Source of the DNA: Hyphomonadaceae bacterium
GTDB lineage: Bacteria; Pseudomonadota; Alphaproteobacteria; Caulobacterales; Hyphomonadaceae
Assembly (NCBI GenBank): GCA_030697555.1
Contig: JAUYPV010000005.1
Span: 34,034-98,033, forward strand
Direction of reading: 5' to 3'
DNA: 64,000 nucleotides
In this document: piece by piece, positions 17,898-27,632 of the stretch
Layout: each line of letters starts with the position of its first letter
How positions within the stretch are numbered: the stretch's first letter is position 1
Translations under genes and position numbers: made by a program
Notes under the pieces: generated by a model
Databases searched by the model: none
What the model was told of the DNA's origin: nothing
Seen by the model: only the letters and a program-made list of their open reading frames with translations

Positions 17898-18377
17898 ATG
17901 AGGCTTCTTGTTTTTGCTGGGGTCGCTGCGCTGGCTGCGTGCGCCGCCAACGCGGACACGATCAAGGACGGCGCGATCCAGGTGAAGCCCGGCAAGTGGA
18001 ACTGGAAACAGGAAACGAGCATCGTCGGCATCCCGCTCAACGAAGAAAATCTCGAATGCCTGATTCCGGAAAAAGCGCGGATCACGCTGTCGAAGCTAGC
18101 CTATGACCTCGACGAGGGTTGCACGGTCGACGACGTGAAGCCCGCGCCGGCCGGTTACAATTTCAAGCTCATCTGCAAGGGCAAGACGAAAGGCAAGGCG
18201 GACGCGAGCCTCATACATACCGACAAGTCGATGACCATCCGAGCCAAGGGTTCGGCGCAATTCCTCGGCCTGCCGGCCGGCTTCTCCATGAAAGCGGACG
18301 CTACCTATATCGGCGATTGCTCGGCCGAAGAGGTCGCGAAGGAGACCAAGCGCTGGAAGGAAGAAAATCCGTCCTGA
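17898..18377 (+). CDS. DUF3617-type secreted protein
   Basis: A 159-residue protein with an N-terminal hydrophobic signal (MRLLVFAGVAALAACAANA). It could be cut by signal peptidase I after ANA, or be a lipoprotein through LAAC; the two overlap. The mature part follows the DUF3617 layout: IQVKPGKWNWKQETSIVGIP, a Cys-containing CLIPEKARITLSK segment, then CTVDDVKPAPAGYNFKLICKG. DUF3617 proteins are common in proteobacteria and uncharacterised. A clear AAGGAGAC site sits at 17884-17891. A bidirectional terminator follows. Confidence 0.8.
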   Translation: MRLLVFAGVAALAACAANADTIKDGAIQVKPGKWNWKQETSIVGIPLNEENLECLIPEKARITLSKLAYDLDEGCTVDDVKPAPAGYNFKLICKGKTKGKADASLIHTDKSMTIRAKGSAQFLGLPAGFSMKADATYIGDCSAEEVAKETKRWKEENPS

Positions 18378-18415
18378 CGCTGATCTGCATCACAATCGCC
18401 TCGGCTCGAAACAGG

Positions 18416-18446
18416 AACGCCCCGCATCGCTGCGGGGCGTTTTTTC
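18416..18446 (+). terminator. Bidirectional-type terminator
   Basis: An 11-bp perfect stem AACGCCCCGCA / TGCGGGGCGTT with loop TCGC, followed by T residues. It lies between the convergent DUF3617 and outer-membrane barrel genes. Confidence 0.95.
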
Positions 18447-18461
18447 GGATCGCGGTGGTTC

Positions 18462-19130
18462 CTAGAAGCGGAACGTGATGCCGGCCTGGACGACGGGATA
18501 GATCTCGTAGTCGCTGATGTCGTCCTGGAGGTTCTGCTCCTCCGTCGCGAGCTGCGTCTGGAAGTTGCTGTCGTTCGACAGCGTGCCGCCGGTCGAGCTC
18601 AGGTTCACCTGCGGCGTGCCGGTAAACATCGCGCCGGCGATGAACTTGAACCCGATGTTGCCGCTGCCCTGGAACGTGCTGTCCCAGCCCAGCCCCACGA
18701 AGGGCGCCGTGTCTTCGAGATCGACGCCGGCCGCCAGCGTGCCGACCTCCGCCGAGTTGTAGGTCTGTCCGCCGATCTCGTAGGTCTGGCCAGACGCTGC
18801 GACGAGATCGAGCGTCTTCTCTCCGAAATACGCGCCGCCGGTGATGATGAACGAGTTGGAGAATGGGCGAAAATCGATGAACGCCCCCAACGTCGAAAGA
18901 TCGAGATCGCCGTTGTACTCGATGTCGTCGTACGAATCGTCCGCGCCGTACTGGAAGTAGTTGTACCCGCCGCGAAGCTGGATCATCGGCGTCACTTCGA
19001 CCTGCGCCTCGACGATGCCGCCGGTGGTGCCGACGCCGGCGCCGACCGCGATGCCGCTCTGTGCGTGCGCAGCGCCCGCGCCCGCCGCCGCGCCGACTGC
19101 CAGCGCCGCGAACGTGATGGTGCGTTTCAT
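18462..19130 (-). CDS. Outer-membrane beta-barrel protein
   Basis: A 222-residue protein with a signal peptide ending AHA before Gln. The mature sequence alternates hydrophobic and polar residues in about eight strand-like segments (GIVEAQVEVTPMIQLRGGYNY; IGFKFIAGAMF; VVQAGITFRF), separated by acidic loops. It ends in Phe, the usual BAM recognition signal for outer-membrane barrels. No ligand motif is seen. ATG 19130 was chosen over an upstream frame start because AGGGGAA precedes it. The size fits an OmpW- or OmpA-barrel-sized protein without a peptidoglycan domain. Confidence 0.8.
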   Translation of the reverse strand: MKRTITFAALAVGAAAGAGAAHAQSGIAVGAGVGTTGGIVEAQVEVTPMIQLRGGYNYFQYGADDSYDDIEYNGDLDLSTLGAFIDFRPFSNSFIITGGAYFGEKTLDLVAASGQTYEIGGQTYNSAEVGTLAAGVDLEDTAPFVGLGWDSTFQGSGNIGFKFIAGAMFTGTPQVNLSSTGGTLSNDSNFQTQLATEEQNLQDDISDYEIYPVVQAGITFRF

Positions 19131-19238
19131 GGGTGTTCCCCTGTCCTGAATCACTTGGCCAGATTGCGTCCGTGTAACCAATGACCGTCCGCGCGAGCCT
19201 GAAGGGGTTCGCCGGAAGCGGCAAGCGGCGGAAAGGAT

Positions 19239-20177
19239 CTAGTCCGCCTGGGCAGGCTGGGAAGCAGGCTCGGTGCGCTTGCGCGAGTCCCACGCCGTGA
19301 GGCCCACGGCGACGACGATCACCAGCGCGCCGATCCAGACCTGCCAGCGCGGAACCTCTGCGAAGAAGAAATACCCCAGCGCCGCGCTCCAGATGAGCGC
19401 CGTGTACTCGGCGGCGGCAAGGCGCTGCGCCGGCGCCCGCGCATAGGCCTGTGTCAGCATGAACCAGAGGCCGAACCCGGCAAGGCCGGTGAACGCAAAC
19501 GCCGGAAGGTCGGCAGGCGCGGGCGCCACGCCGAGCAGCAGGGCAGGCACGACGAGGTAGAGCGCCGGAAAGGCGTTGCCCAGGAACGCCGTCATCACGA
19601 CATCGTCCTTCTGGGCAAGCTGGCGCAGCAGCACCACGGATAGCGCGTAGAGCGAGGCGGCGCCGATGCCGGCAAGGATGCCCTCGATCCTGCGCGCCCC
19701 TTCGACCGTGGCGGCCGACTCGCCCTGCACGGTCACCAGAACGCCAGCAAAGCCGATCGCCAGCGCCACGACCGCCACCCGCTGGAGCTTCTCCTTCAGC
19801 AGCCAGCGCGCCAGCGGGGCGATCATCAGCGGCGCAACGAAGATGAGGACGGTGGCCTCCGCGATCGGCAGCACGGTCAGGGCATGGAAGAACAGGACGG
19901 CCGAGGCGGTGCTCGCCACCGCCCGGATGGCGTGACGGCGCAGGCCGGTTCCGTCCGGCAATTTCTTGTTCAGGGCGAGTACGGCCGCGCCCGAGAACAG
20001 GGTTCCGAACGCGTAGCGCCCGAAGGCAATCAGGATGGCCGAATAGCTCGCCCCCAGATGCTTGATCATCGCGTCGAGGATGCAGCCCATGAAAATGCCG
20101 GCGAGGGCCAGCACCAGGGGTGGTGCGCCCAGATAGCGCGGCGAGAGCGGGCCAGTGGTCATTGACCCATCCAGCAT
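19239..20177 (-). CDS. EamA/DMT family transporter
   Basis: A 312-residue inner-membrane protein with ten predicted helices in two EamA repeats. The first repeat has ILIAFGRYAFGTLFSGAAVLAL and ALTVLPIAEATVLIFVAPL; the second has AYARAPAQRLAAAEYTALIW, the conserved hinge of the drug/metabolite superfamily. The substrate is unknown; paralogues export metabolites or amino acids. ATG 20162 (MTTGPL) is an alternative start. It diverges from hppA across about 210 bp. Confidence 0.9.
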   Translation of the reverse strand: MLDGSMTTGPLSPRYLGAPPLVLALAGIFMGCILDAMIKHLGASYSAILIAFGRYAFGTLFSGAAVLALNKKLPDGTGLRRHAIRAVASTASAVLFFHALTVLPIAEATVLIFVAPLMIAPLARWLLKEKLQRVAVVALAIGFAGVLVTVQGESAATVEGARRIEGILAGIGAASLYALSVVLLRQLAQKDDVVMTAFLGNAFPALYLVVPALLLGVAPAPADLPAFAFTGLAGFGLWFMLTQAYARAPAQRLAAAEYTALIWSAALGYFFFAEVPRWQVWIGALVIVVAVGLTAWDSRKRTEPASQPAQAD

Positions 20178-20390
20178 GGCCGATCACCCCGCGCAACATT
20201 CGTTAAGTCCTCTGGACGCGGCGTTAAGAACCTTCAAAAGCCTTGAAATTCTTCGATTCATCCATATTGCGCCTCGGGAGAAATATCGGCATGTTCCCGC
20301 CACCTTTGGCGGGCGGGCCGACGCAAATCCCCACGAGCAGGGTTGCGCACCTTCGTCCGCGATCACACGCGGTTGAGAGAGAAAACGTTC

Positions 20391-22583
20391 ATGAGCTTGA
20401 CGCTTTGGCTGCCCATCGTGGCGGGCGTTCTCGCCGTCCTGTACGGCGTGTTTACAACCCAGCGGCTGATGGCGATGTCGCAAGGCAACGCCAAGATGCA
20501 GGAGATCGCGAAAGCGATCCAGGAAGGCGCCAACGCCTATCTCAACCGGCAGTACCGCACGATCGCCATCGTCGGCGTCCTGGTCACCCTCGTCCTCGCC
20601 TTCTTCTTCAGGAACTGGCAGGCGCCCGTCGGCTTCGTGCTCGGCGCGGTGCTCTCGGGCGCGGCCGGCTTCATCGGCATGAAGATCTCGGTGCAGGCCA
20701 ACGTCCGCACCACTGAAGCCTCTTCGAAAGGCCTCGCTGAGGGCCTCAACGTAGCGTTTCTCTCGGGCGCGGTGACGGGCATGCTCGTCGTCGGCCTCGC
20801 GCTGATCGGCCTCGCCGGCTACTACGTCGTGCTGACCACCGGTCTCGGCCTCGAGCCGACCGACCGCACGGTCATTGACGCCATGGTGGCCCTCGGCTTC
20901 GGCGCTTCTCTTATCTCGATCTTCGCCCGTCTCGGCGGCGGCATCTTCACCAAGGGCGCCGACGTGGGCGGCGACATGGTGGGCAAGGTGGAAGCCGGCA
21001 TCCCGGAGGATGATCCGCGCAACCCCGCGACCATCGCCGACAACGTGGGCGACAACGTCGGCGACTGCGCCGGCATGGCGGCCGACCTGTTCGAAACCTA
21101 CGCCGTGACCATCGTCGCGACCATGGTGCTGTCCTCGATCTACTTCGCGGGCACCAACGCGGTTGCTCCGATGATGGTGCTGCCGCTGGTCATCGCCGGC
21201 GTGTGCATCGTCACCTCCATCATCGGCACATTCGCCGTCCGCCTGCGCAAAGGCTCGCGCAACGTTATGGGCGCCCTCTACCAGGGCTTCATCGCCTCGG
21301 CGGTGCTTTCGGTCCCCGCCCTCTGGCTGGCGATCGAACTGACGCTCGGCTCGACGGGCGCTGCGCTCGACATTTGGAACACGCCGCTCACGACGGTCGA
21401 TGGCACGGACATCACCGGCATCGACCTGATGCTCTGCGGTATCGCAGGTCTGGTCGTCACCGGCCTGATCGTCTGGGTCACGGAATACTACACCGGCGTC
21501 GGCTTCCGTCCTGTGCGCTCGATCGCCCAGGCCTCGGTTTCCGGCCACGGCACAAACGTGATCCAGGGCCTCGCCGTGTCGCTTGAAGCGACCGCGCTTC
21601 CGGCCCTGATCATCATCGCGGGCATCATCTTCACCTACACGCTGGCCGGCCTCATCGGCGTCGCCATCGCGGTGACGACCATGCTGGCGCTCGCCGGCAT
21701 GGTTGTGGCGCTCGACGCCTTCGGCCCGGTTACCGACAACGCTGGCGGCATTGCCGAAATGGCGGGCCTGGATGATAGCGTCCGTGAAACCACCGACACG
21801 CTCGACGCGGTTGGCAACACCACGAAAGCCGTCACCAAGGGTTACGCGATCGGCTCGGCCGCCCTCGGCGCCGTCGTGTTGTTCGCCGCCTTCACCTCCG
21901 ACCTCGACTTCTTCTCGAAGCAGGCGGTCGAGGGTGACTTCCTCTATGGCGTGCAGGCGAACTTCGACCTCTCCAACCCCTACGTCGTGGTCGGCCTGCT
22001 GTTCGGCGGCTTGCTGCCCTTCCTGTTCGGCGGCATGTCGATGATGGCTGTCGGCCGCGCCGCTCAGGCGGTGGTCGAGGAAGTTCGCCGTCAGTTCCGC
22101 GAGATCAAGGGCATCATGACCTACGAGGCGAAGCCGGATTACGGCCGCGCCGTCGACATGCTGACCAAGGCCGCGATCAAGGAAATGATCGTTCCCTCGC
22201 TGCTGCCGGTCCTGTCGCCGATCGTGCTGTTCCTCGTCATCTGGGCCATCGGCGGCTTCAGCGATGTGGCCAAGAGCCAGGCGCTCTCGTCGGTCGGCGC
22301 GATGCTGCTGGGCGTGATCGTCACCGGCTTCTTCGTCGCGGTCTCGATGACCGCCGGCGGCGGCGCCTGGGACAACGCCAAGAAGTCGTTCGAGGACGGC
22401 TTCCGCGACAAGGACGGCGTCGTCCACAAGAAGGGTTCGGAAGCCCACAAGGCGGCCGTGACCGGCGACACCGTCGGCGACCCCTACAAGGATACGGCGG
22501 GCCCCGCCGTGAACCCGATGATCAAGATCACGAACATCGTAGCCCTGCTGATGCTCGCGGCCATGGCGGCGGGTTCGCACTAG
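20391..22583 (+). CDS. hppA: Membrane-bound proton-pumping pyrophosphatase HppA (K+-independent type)
   Basis: Couples pyrophosphate hydrolysis to proton export across the inner membrane. The 730-residue protein has about 16 helices. The substrate site is [20 protein letters not shown], continuing with [18 protein letters not shown]. The residue after GNTT is Lys ([16 protein letters not shown]), the signature of K+-independent enzymes; K+-dependent ones have Ala there. ATG 20391 was chosen, since residues before it are not membrane-like and GAGAGAG precedes it. It may recycle PPi from biosynthesis and conserve energy under stress. It is monocistronic, with a strong terminator. Confidence 0.96.
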   Translation: MSLTLWLPIVAGVLAVLYGVFTTQRLMAMSQGNAKMQEIAKAIQEGANAYLNRQYRTIAIVGVLVTLVLAFFFRNWQAPVGFVLGAVLSGAAGFIGMKISVQANVRTTEASSKGLAEGLNVAFLSGAVTGMLVVGLALIGLAGYYVVLTTGLGLEPTDRTVIDAMVALGFGASLISIFARLGGGIFTKGADVGGDMVGKVEAGIPEDDPRNPATIADNVGDNVGDCAGMAADLFETYAVTIVATMVLSSIYFAGTNAVAPMMVLPLVIAGVCIVTSIIGTFAVRLRKGSRNVMGALYQGFIASAVLSVPALWLAIELTLGSTGAALDIWNTPLTTVDGTDITGIDLMLCGIAGLVVTGLIVWVTEYYTGVGFRPVRSIAQASVSGHGTNVIQGLAVSLEATALPALIIIAGIIFTYTLAGLIGVAIAVTTMLALAGMVVALDAFGPVTDNAGGIAEMAGLDDSVRETTDTLDAVGNTTKAVTKGYAIGSAALGAVVLFAAFTSDLDFFSKQAVEGDFLYGVQANFDLSNPYVVVGLLFGGLLPFLFGGMSMMAVGRAAQAVVEEVRRQFREIKGIMTYEAKPDYGRAVDMLTKAAIKEMIVPSLLPVLSPIVLFLVIWAIGGFSDVAKSQALSSVGAMLLGVIVTGFFVAVSMTAGGGAWDNAKKSFEDGFRDKDGVVHKKGSEAHKAAVTGDTVGDPYKDTAGPAVNPMIKITNIVALLMLAAMAAGSH

Positions 22584-22607
22584 GCTCTGCTAATCTGGAA
22601 AACCGAG

Positions 22608-22637
22608 CGGGCCCCGGAGCAATCCGGGGCCCGTTTT
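22608..22637 (+). terminator. Terminator of hppA
   Basis: An 11-bp perfect stem CGGGCCCCGGA / TCCGGGGCCCG with loop GCAA, followed by TTTT. It is probably shared with the convergent phosphodiesterase gene. Confidence 0.93.
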
Positions 22638-22645
22638 GTTTCTGC

Positions 22646-23671
22646 CTACTCCGGCGCCGTCCCGAGCGCCACCTCGTTCACCACGCGATAGCCGGTGAAC
22701 GGGAAGTCGGTGAAGAAGCCATCGAGGCCCAGCGCCAGCGCCTTCTTCATCGAGGTTTCGGTATCCTCGCCCTTGAACGGTGCATCGTCGCGATAGGTCC
22801 AGGTGTGGACGGCGATGCCGCGAGCATGCGCGTCGCGGATCAGGCTGGTGGGTTTGCCGCTCGCGTCGAACAGCATCTGGTGCGTCGCGCCCAGCCCATC
22901 CCAGAACGGCGCCCCCTCCACCTTCATCGCCGCATCCAGCGCCGCCCGGTCGCCGACGAGCATGACGACGGGAACATCCGTCATCGGCTGGATCTTCTTG
23001 ACGAATGGCGGCTCGAACGACTGGATAAAGATCGGCGAATCTTTTTTATCGAGCCCTTTGGCTTTCAACGCCGCAAGGATTTTCTCCGCCATGTCGGGAT
23101 GGCCAACCGTCGCGTGATAGGCGGGCGACTTCGCTTCCGGATAGACACACACTGGATTGCCCGCGACCGTCTGGCGCGACAGGGCTAGGTCGAGCACCTC
23201 ATCGAAAGTCGGGATCGCATAGAGATTGTCGTACGTCTTCGGACGGCCCCTGAAGGGCTGGATCGCGCGCAGCGTCCGCAGCTCGGCAAGCGTGAAATCA
23301 GCGACCCACCAGTCTTCGCGGTCGGACGCTTCCGGATCGGTCGACTTGCGCTTGCGGCTGGCAAACTCCGGCTTCGAAGCGACATTGGTCGTCGTCGACA
23401 ACCATGTGTCGTGCCGGTCCACCAGCACGCCATCTTTCGTGAACACAAGATCCGGTTCGATGCAGTCCGCGCCGTCATTCAGCGCGCGGTGATAGGCCTC
23501 CAGCGTATGCTCGGGCAGGGCCCCTGATGCGCCGCGATGCGCAATCACCAGTGGCCGCTTTCCATCCAGCGTGGCGTAGGGCCACGAGCCGCCGCCTCCA
23601 CCCGTCAGGCTGCTGCAGCCCGCAAGGCCCAGGACAAGGACGATCGACCCGAGAATCTGTTTGCTCATCAT
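22646..23671 (-). CDS. Glycerophosphodiester phosphodiesterase lipoprotein
   Basis: Hydrolyses glycerophosphodiesters to glycerol-3-phosphate and an alcohol. The 341-residue protein starts with a lipoprotein signal ending LAGC, then a Gly-rich linker. The GDPD TIM barrel shows the catalytic His in IAHRGASGALPEHT, the metal-binding acid in EPDLVFTKDGVLVDRHD, and YPEAKSP, as in periplasmic GlpQ rather than cytoplasmic UgpQ. Two adjacent ATGs at 23671 and 23668 follow CCAAGGC, so either could be used. With the phospholipase C gene at 56.6 kb it points to external phospholipid use. Confidence 0.9.
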   Translation of the reverse strand: MMSKQILGSIVLVLGLAGCSSLTGGGGGSWPYATLDGKRPLVIAHRGASGALPEHTLEAYHRALNDGADCIEPDLVFTKDGVLVDRHDTWLSTTTNVASKPEFASRKRKSTDPEASDREDWWVADFTLAELRTLRAIQPFRGRPKTYDNLYAIPTFDEVLDLALSRQTVAGNPVCVYPEAKSPAYHATVGHPDMAEKILAALKAKGLDKKDSPIFIQSFEPPFVKKIQPMTDVPVVMLVGDRAALDAAMKVEGAPFWDGLGATHQMLFDASGKPTSLIRDAHARGIAVHTWTYRDDAPFKGEDTETSMKKALALGLDGFFTDFPFTGYRVVNEVALGTAPE

Positions 23672-23764
23672 GCCTTGGAGCATGCTCATGTGACGCGGCC
23701 GTGTCGAGACTTGCGTAGCGGAAGAGGGCTCGCCTCAGGCGTTTGTGAGAGGTAGCTTCACGCC

Positions 23765-25951
23765 ATGACGAAACCGGCCATCGGCGGCGGCGCCAAGAAA
23801 GTGCTCTACACGCTCTCGACCGTGCAGCGCATGGGTGTGGCCAAGGCCGCCAAAGCGCTGACGTCGAAGAATGCCTGCAAGGCCTGCGGTCTCGGCATGG
23901 GCGGCCAGCGCGGCGGCATGACCGACGAGCTGGGGGAGTTCCCTTCGGTCTGCAACAAGAGCGTCCAGGCGCAGTCCACCGACGTACAGCCGGCGATTCC
24001 GGAAGAAGTCTTCGCCCACCCCATCGCCGAACTCCGCGAACTCTCCGGCCACGAACTCGAACATCTCGGCCGGCTTGGCACGCCGATCTGGAAAGCGACG
24101 GACTCTGATCGCTACGAACCGATCTGCTGGGACAGAGCAATGGAAATCGCCGGCGCCCGCTTTGCTGCGGCGAAACCGGACCGCACCTTCTTCTACTCCT
24201 CCGGCCGCTCCTCCAACGAAGCCGGCTTCCTTCTCCAGCTCCTTGCCCGCGTCTATGGAACCAACAACGTCAACAACTGCTCATACTACTGCCACCAGGC
24301 GACCAGCGTAGCGCTCGCCGACACGATCGGCACGGGCACGTCCACCGTCGAACTCGAAGATCTCACCGGCTGCGACGCCATCTTCGTCATCGGCGCCAAT
24401 CCCGCCTCCAACCATCCGCGCTTCATCCACAAGCTGAAGGGATGCCGCGACCGGGGCGGGCAGGTAATCGTCATCAACCCGGCAAAGGAATCGGGCCTGG
24501 TCAAATTCGGCCTGCCGAAGAACCCCATGTCGCTGATGTCGGGCGGCAGCGAAATCGCCTCGCTCTACATCCAGCCCCGCATCGGCGGTGACATCGCCCT
24601 GATGAAGGGCATCGCCAAGGCGGTTATCGCCAAGAGCGGGGCGGCCAGCGAGTTCATTGCGGCGCACACAACTGGATACGACGCCTTCGCCTCCGACATC
24701 GCCGACACATCGTGGGAAGCGATCGAGACAGGCTCTGGTCTCTCCCGCGACGAAATCGAAAGCCTGGCCGACGCCTACATCGCGTCGAAATCCGCCGTGT
24801 TCGCCTGGGGCATGGGCATGACGCACCACATCCACGGCGTCGACAATGTCGAGATGATCGTCAACCTCGCCCTGCTGCGCGGCATGATCGGCCGCCCGCA
24901 CGCGGGCCTTCTCCCGCTGCGCGGCCATTCCAACATCCAGGGCATCGGCACGATCGGCGTGAAGCCGGTGCTCGCCGAAGACGTGATGGCGAAGATGGAG
25001 CAGGTGTTCGGCGTCTCGCTGCCGCGCGCTCCCGGCATGGACACCATGGCGTCCATGAAGGCCGCCGACGCTGGCGCAATCGACGCCGCCCTGCTGATGG
25101 GCGGCAATCTCTACGCCTCCAATCCCGACGCGACATGGGCCGAAGCGGCGCTCGAAAAGATCGGCTTCAAGCTCTTCCTCACCACCACGCTCAATCTCGG
25201 CCACATCCATGGCGTGTCAAAAGGCGAAAGCCTCATCCTCCCGGTCACCGCGCGCGACGAAGAGTGGGAGCCGACCACCCAGGAGTCGATGTTCAACTAT
25301 GTCCGCCTCTCCGACGGCGGCGTCACGCGCCTCGAAACCGTCCGCCCCGAAACGATGATCCTCGCGGACCTTGCCGCCCGCGTTCGGCCGGACAGCGGCA
25401 TCGACTTCAGGGCCTTCGCGAAGCACATAAAACTCCGCCAGGCTATCGCCGAGATCGTGCCGGGTATGGAGGACCTCGCTGATATCGATGTCGCCAAGCG
25501 CGAATTCCACATCCGCAACCGGCTGATGCATGAGCCCGTCTTCCGCACCGCTACCGGCAAGGCGGGCTTCACGGTGCGCGCCATTCCAGACGCACAGCCC
25601 GCCGCCTTCACCCTCACCACTGTCCGCTCCGAGGGCCAGTTCAACTCCATCGTCTACGAGGAGAAGGACAGCTACCGCGGCACGAAAACGCGCTGGTGCG
25701 TGATGATGAACCGCGACGACATGGCGGCGCTCGGCCTCGACGAAGGCGAATTTGCCGACGTCAGCTCGGAGCAGGGCGTGATGAAAGGCGTCACGGTCTA
25801 CGGTTTCGATGTGCCGCGCGGCAACGCGATGGCGTACTTCCCCGAGGCCAACGTCCTTACCCGCACGCAAGTCGATCCGCGCAGCAAGACCCCGGCGTTC
25901 AAGTCTACCGCCGTCTCGATCGCCCCATCAGGTTCGCCTCGAACGACCTGA
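23765..25951 (+). CDS. FdhF/YdeP-family molybdopterin oxidoreductase
   Basis: A 728-residue molybdopterin-dependent oxidoreductase of the formate-dehydrogenase-alpha-like YdeP group. The N-terminal cluster segment NACKACGLGMGGQRGGMTDE has two rather than four closely spaced cysteines, as in YdeP. NNCSYYCHQATSVALADT is the family's Mo-site segment, and no selenocysteine is needed. The middle domain has IGANPASNHPRF and the end has the cofactor-binding EEKDSYRGTKTR region. YdeP is linked to acid resistance in E. coli; its true substrate is unknown. Its 3' end overlaps the convergent AraC-type gene by 47 bp. Confidence 0.88.
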   Translation: MTKPAIGGGAKKVLYTLSTVQRMGVAKAAKALTSKNACKACGLGMGGQRGGMTDELGEFPSVCNKSVQAQSTDVQPAIPEEVFAHPIAELRELSGHELEHLGRLGTPIWKATDSDRYEPICWDRAMEIAGARFAAAKPDRTFFYSSGRSSNEAGFLLQLLARVYGTNNVNNCSYYCHQATSVALADTIGTGTSTVELEDLTGCDAIFVIGANPASNHPRFIHKLKGCRDRGGQVIVINPAKESGLVKFGLPKNPMSLMSGGSEIASLYIQPRIGGDIALMKGIAKAVIAKSGAASEFIAAHTTGYDAFASDIADTSWEAIETGSGLSRDEIESLADAYIASKSAVFAWGMGMTHHIHGVDNVEMIVNLALLRGMIGRPHAGLLPLRGHSNIQGIGTIGVKPVLAEDVMAKMEQVFGVSLPRAPGMDTMASMKAADAGAIDAALLMGGNLYASNPDATWAEAALEKIGFKLFLTTTLNLGHIHGVSKGESLILPVTARDEEWEPTTQESMFNYVRLSDGGVTRLETVRPETMILADLAARVRPDSGIDFRAFAKHIKLRQAIAEIVPGMEDLADIDVAKREFHIRNRLMHEPVFRTATGKAGFTVRAIPDAQPAAFTLTTVRSEGQFNSIVYEEKDSYRGTKTRWCVMMNRDDMAALGLDEGEFADVSSEQGVMKGVTVYGFDVPRGNAMAYFPEANVLTRTQVDPRSKTPAFKSTAVSIAPSGSPRTT

Positions 25952-26996
25952 GGCGAGAGCCGCGCGGTCCGCCATTGTCGAGCGGCTTGTCGGCGAGCAG
26001 GCGCTTACGGACAATGCTTGGCGCCTCGCCGAACCAGCGGCGGCAACTGCGCGAAAAGGCCGAACTGTCGGCATAGTCGAGCATCAGCGCGATCTGCGAC
26101 AGCGAAACGCTCGGCTGCGCCAGCAGCGATTCCGCCGTCGCGCGCCGCACCTCGTCCTTGATCTTTTCGAAACTGGCGCCCTCCGACTGCAGCCGCCTCT
26201 GCAGCGTGCGTGGATGGATGCCCAGTGCGCGCGCCGCCTGTTCCGGCGTGCATTCCTTTCCGCGCAGCAGGCTGCGCGCCACATTGGCGACGCGAATGCT
26301 GAAGGTCTTCTCCCGCGGCGGGCTCAGCTGCCGCAGATAGGTTTCCGCGATCTGGCGCAGCTGCGAGGATGCGCCGCTTCGCCAGCTGTCGAGGAAGGAG
26401 CGTTCCACCGAAATGCCCATGCGCGGCCGGTTGAACAGCGGTGTGACGCCGAAGGTTTTCCGATAGGCCGTCATCGGCGATATCGGCGCATGCAGGAACC
26501 AGACCTGCGACGGCTTGTAACCCGGTCCTCCGAGCTGGCGCAGCGCCTTGTGGATCGAGGCCAGCATGCGCTCGGAATTCTGCTCGCGCCGAACCGGCCG
26601 GCGCATGTCGAGATGGAGATCGAGAAACTCGCGCGTCGTGCGCGGCACGGGCGCAAGCGTCATGGTCAGCGCCGGGTTGTGGACGTGAAGATAGCGCGCG
26701 CAGATGTCGATGCCCTCGCGCAGCGTCGCCGAGCTCGCGATTGCAATGGACAGCGCGCCGAGCACGGAGAGGTTCTGGCTGCTGCCGAGTATCAGTCCGA
26801 AGTCGAGGCGGTGCAGGCGTTCGGCCGCGATCTCCTGGCTGTCGATGAAGGCGCGCAGCGGCAGATACCGCTCGAGATCGTTGAGATCGGCGGGATCGAC
26901 ATGGGCCGCGCCAAGAATTTCGTCAGCATCGCCGCCCAGCTGTTCCACGACCTCGCGGAAGCCGCCCCAAGCGCTGGCTCGTATAATCTCTCTCAT
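25905..26996 (-). CDS. AraC-family transcriptional regulator
   Basis: A 363-residue regulator. The N-terminal two-thirds is the Arabinose_bd-type (PF12625) sensor found in OruR-like proteins, with the segment NLSVLGALSIAIASSATLREG. The C-terminal 100 residues hold the double helix-turn-helix: EQAARALGIHPRTLQRRLQSEG, then SQIALMLDYADSSAFSRSCRRWFG. ATG 26996 was chosen from the sensor-domain N-terminus (MREIIRASAWGGF); a longer frame reaches 27107. The inducer is unknown. Its overlap with the molybdoenzyme gene is at the 3' ends only and does not by itself imply control. Confidence 0.9.
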   Translation of the reverse strand: MREIIRASAWGGFREVVEQLGGDADEILGAAHVDPADLNDLERYLPLRAFIDSQEIAAERLHRLDFGLILGSSQNLSVLGALSIAIASSATLREGIDICARYLHVHNPALTMTLAPVPRTTREFLDLHLDMRRPVRREQNSERMLASIHKALRQLGGPGYKPSQVWFLHAPISPMTAYRKTFGVTPLFNRPRMGISVERSFLDSWRSGASSQLRQIAETYLRQLSPPREKTFSIRVANVARSLLRGKECTPEQAARALGIHPRTLQRRLQSEGASFEKIKDEVRRATAESLLAQPSVSLSQIALMLDYADSSAFSRSCRRWFGEAPSIVRKRLLADKPLDNGGPRGSRLRSFEANLMGRSRRR

Positions 26997-27147
26997 AACG
27001 CGGCCTGCGGCGGGATGTCGCCGGACAAGGCAAAAACTGTCGCGAAATGACAAGTCTTTGTCGGGCGGGGAAAAGCGCGGCGACGGCGAACGCCGTACGA
27101 CCTGCATAAATCCGTTCGAAGTCTGCGCTCCCCGGACTTAGGAAATA

Positions 27148-27570
27148 ATGCCTCCCCACAGCGTATCGGTCAATGAATCAAGCAAGCCAGCGCGCGTCCT
27201 TATCGTGGACGACGCATCGGGCATGCGCATCTATCTCCGCAGCATTCTCGCCGCGGCAGGCTACTCCTGTACCGAAGCCGCCGACGGCGGCGAGGCGTTC
27301 GATCTCCTCCTGCGCGAGTCCTTCGATCTCCTGATCACCGATCTCGACATGCCGGAGATGGACGGCTTCCAGCTCCTGTCCGCGATCAGCCTTCTGCCGA
27401 AGAGCCGTGGCCGCCCTGCCATCGTCGTCTGCTCGGCGCTGCTGGACGAAACCCTGGCCGAACGCCGGCCGGAATTGCGGACGGCGGCCGTGCTCCTGGC
27501 CAAGCCGGTCCAGCCTGAAGACGTGCTCAAGGCCGCCGAAAAGGCACTGAAAGCCGGCCGGTCCGGCTGA
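27148..27570 (+). CDS. CheY-like response regulator (receiver only)
   Basis: A 140-residue single-domain receiver. The acidic pair is D21-D22 in LIVDDASGM, the phosphoacceptor is D65 in LLITDLDMPEMDG, the conserved Ser is in VVCSAL, and the Lys is in LLAKPVQ. No output domain is present. It may be a stand-alone phosphorelay shuttle; no cognate kinase is nearby, although an Hpt protein is encoded at 55.7 kb. The N-terminal 14 residues are a polar extension. Confidence 0.9.
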   Translation: MPPHSVSVNESSKPARVLIVDDASGMRIYLRSILAAAGYSCTEAADGGEAFDLLLRESFDLLITDLDMPEMDGFQLLSAISLLPKSRGRPAIVVCSALLDETLAERRPELRTAAVLLAKPVQPEDVLKAAEKALKAGRSG

Positions 27571-27632
27571 ATCCCGGCCCGGCGCCCCGGATTCTTGACG
27601 CGGGCAGGCCAAGGGCGCATTGGGGCGCGCTC

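Noticed and set aside
20200..20250. Two CGTTAAG repeats upstream of hppA as a CtrA site
   Set aside because: The spacing between the TTAA cores is far from the 7 bp of the CtrA consensus.
20184..22580. A 798-codon open frame opposite hppA
   Set aside because: Its translation is Arg/Asp/His-rich with no domain, the usual antisense shadow of a GC-rich membrane-protein gene; hppA has full family motifs.
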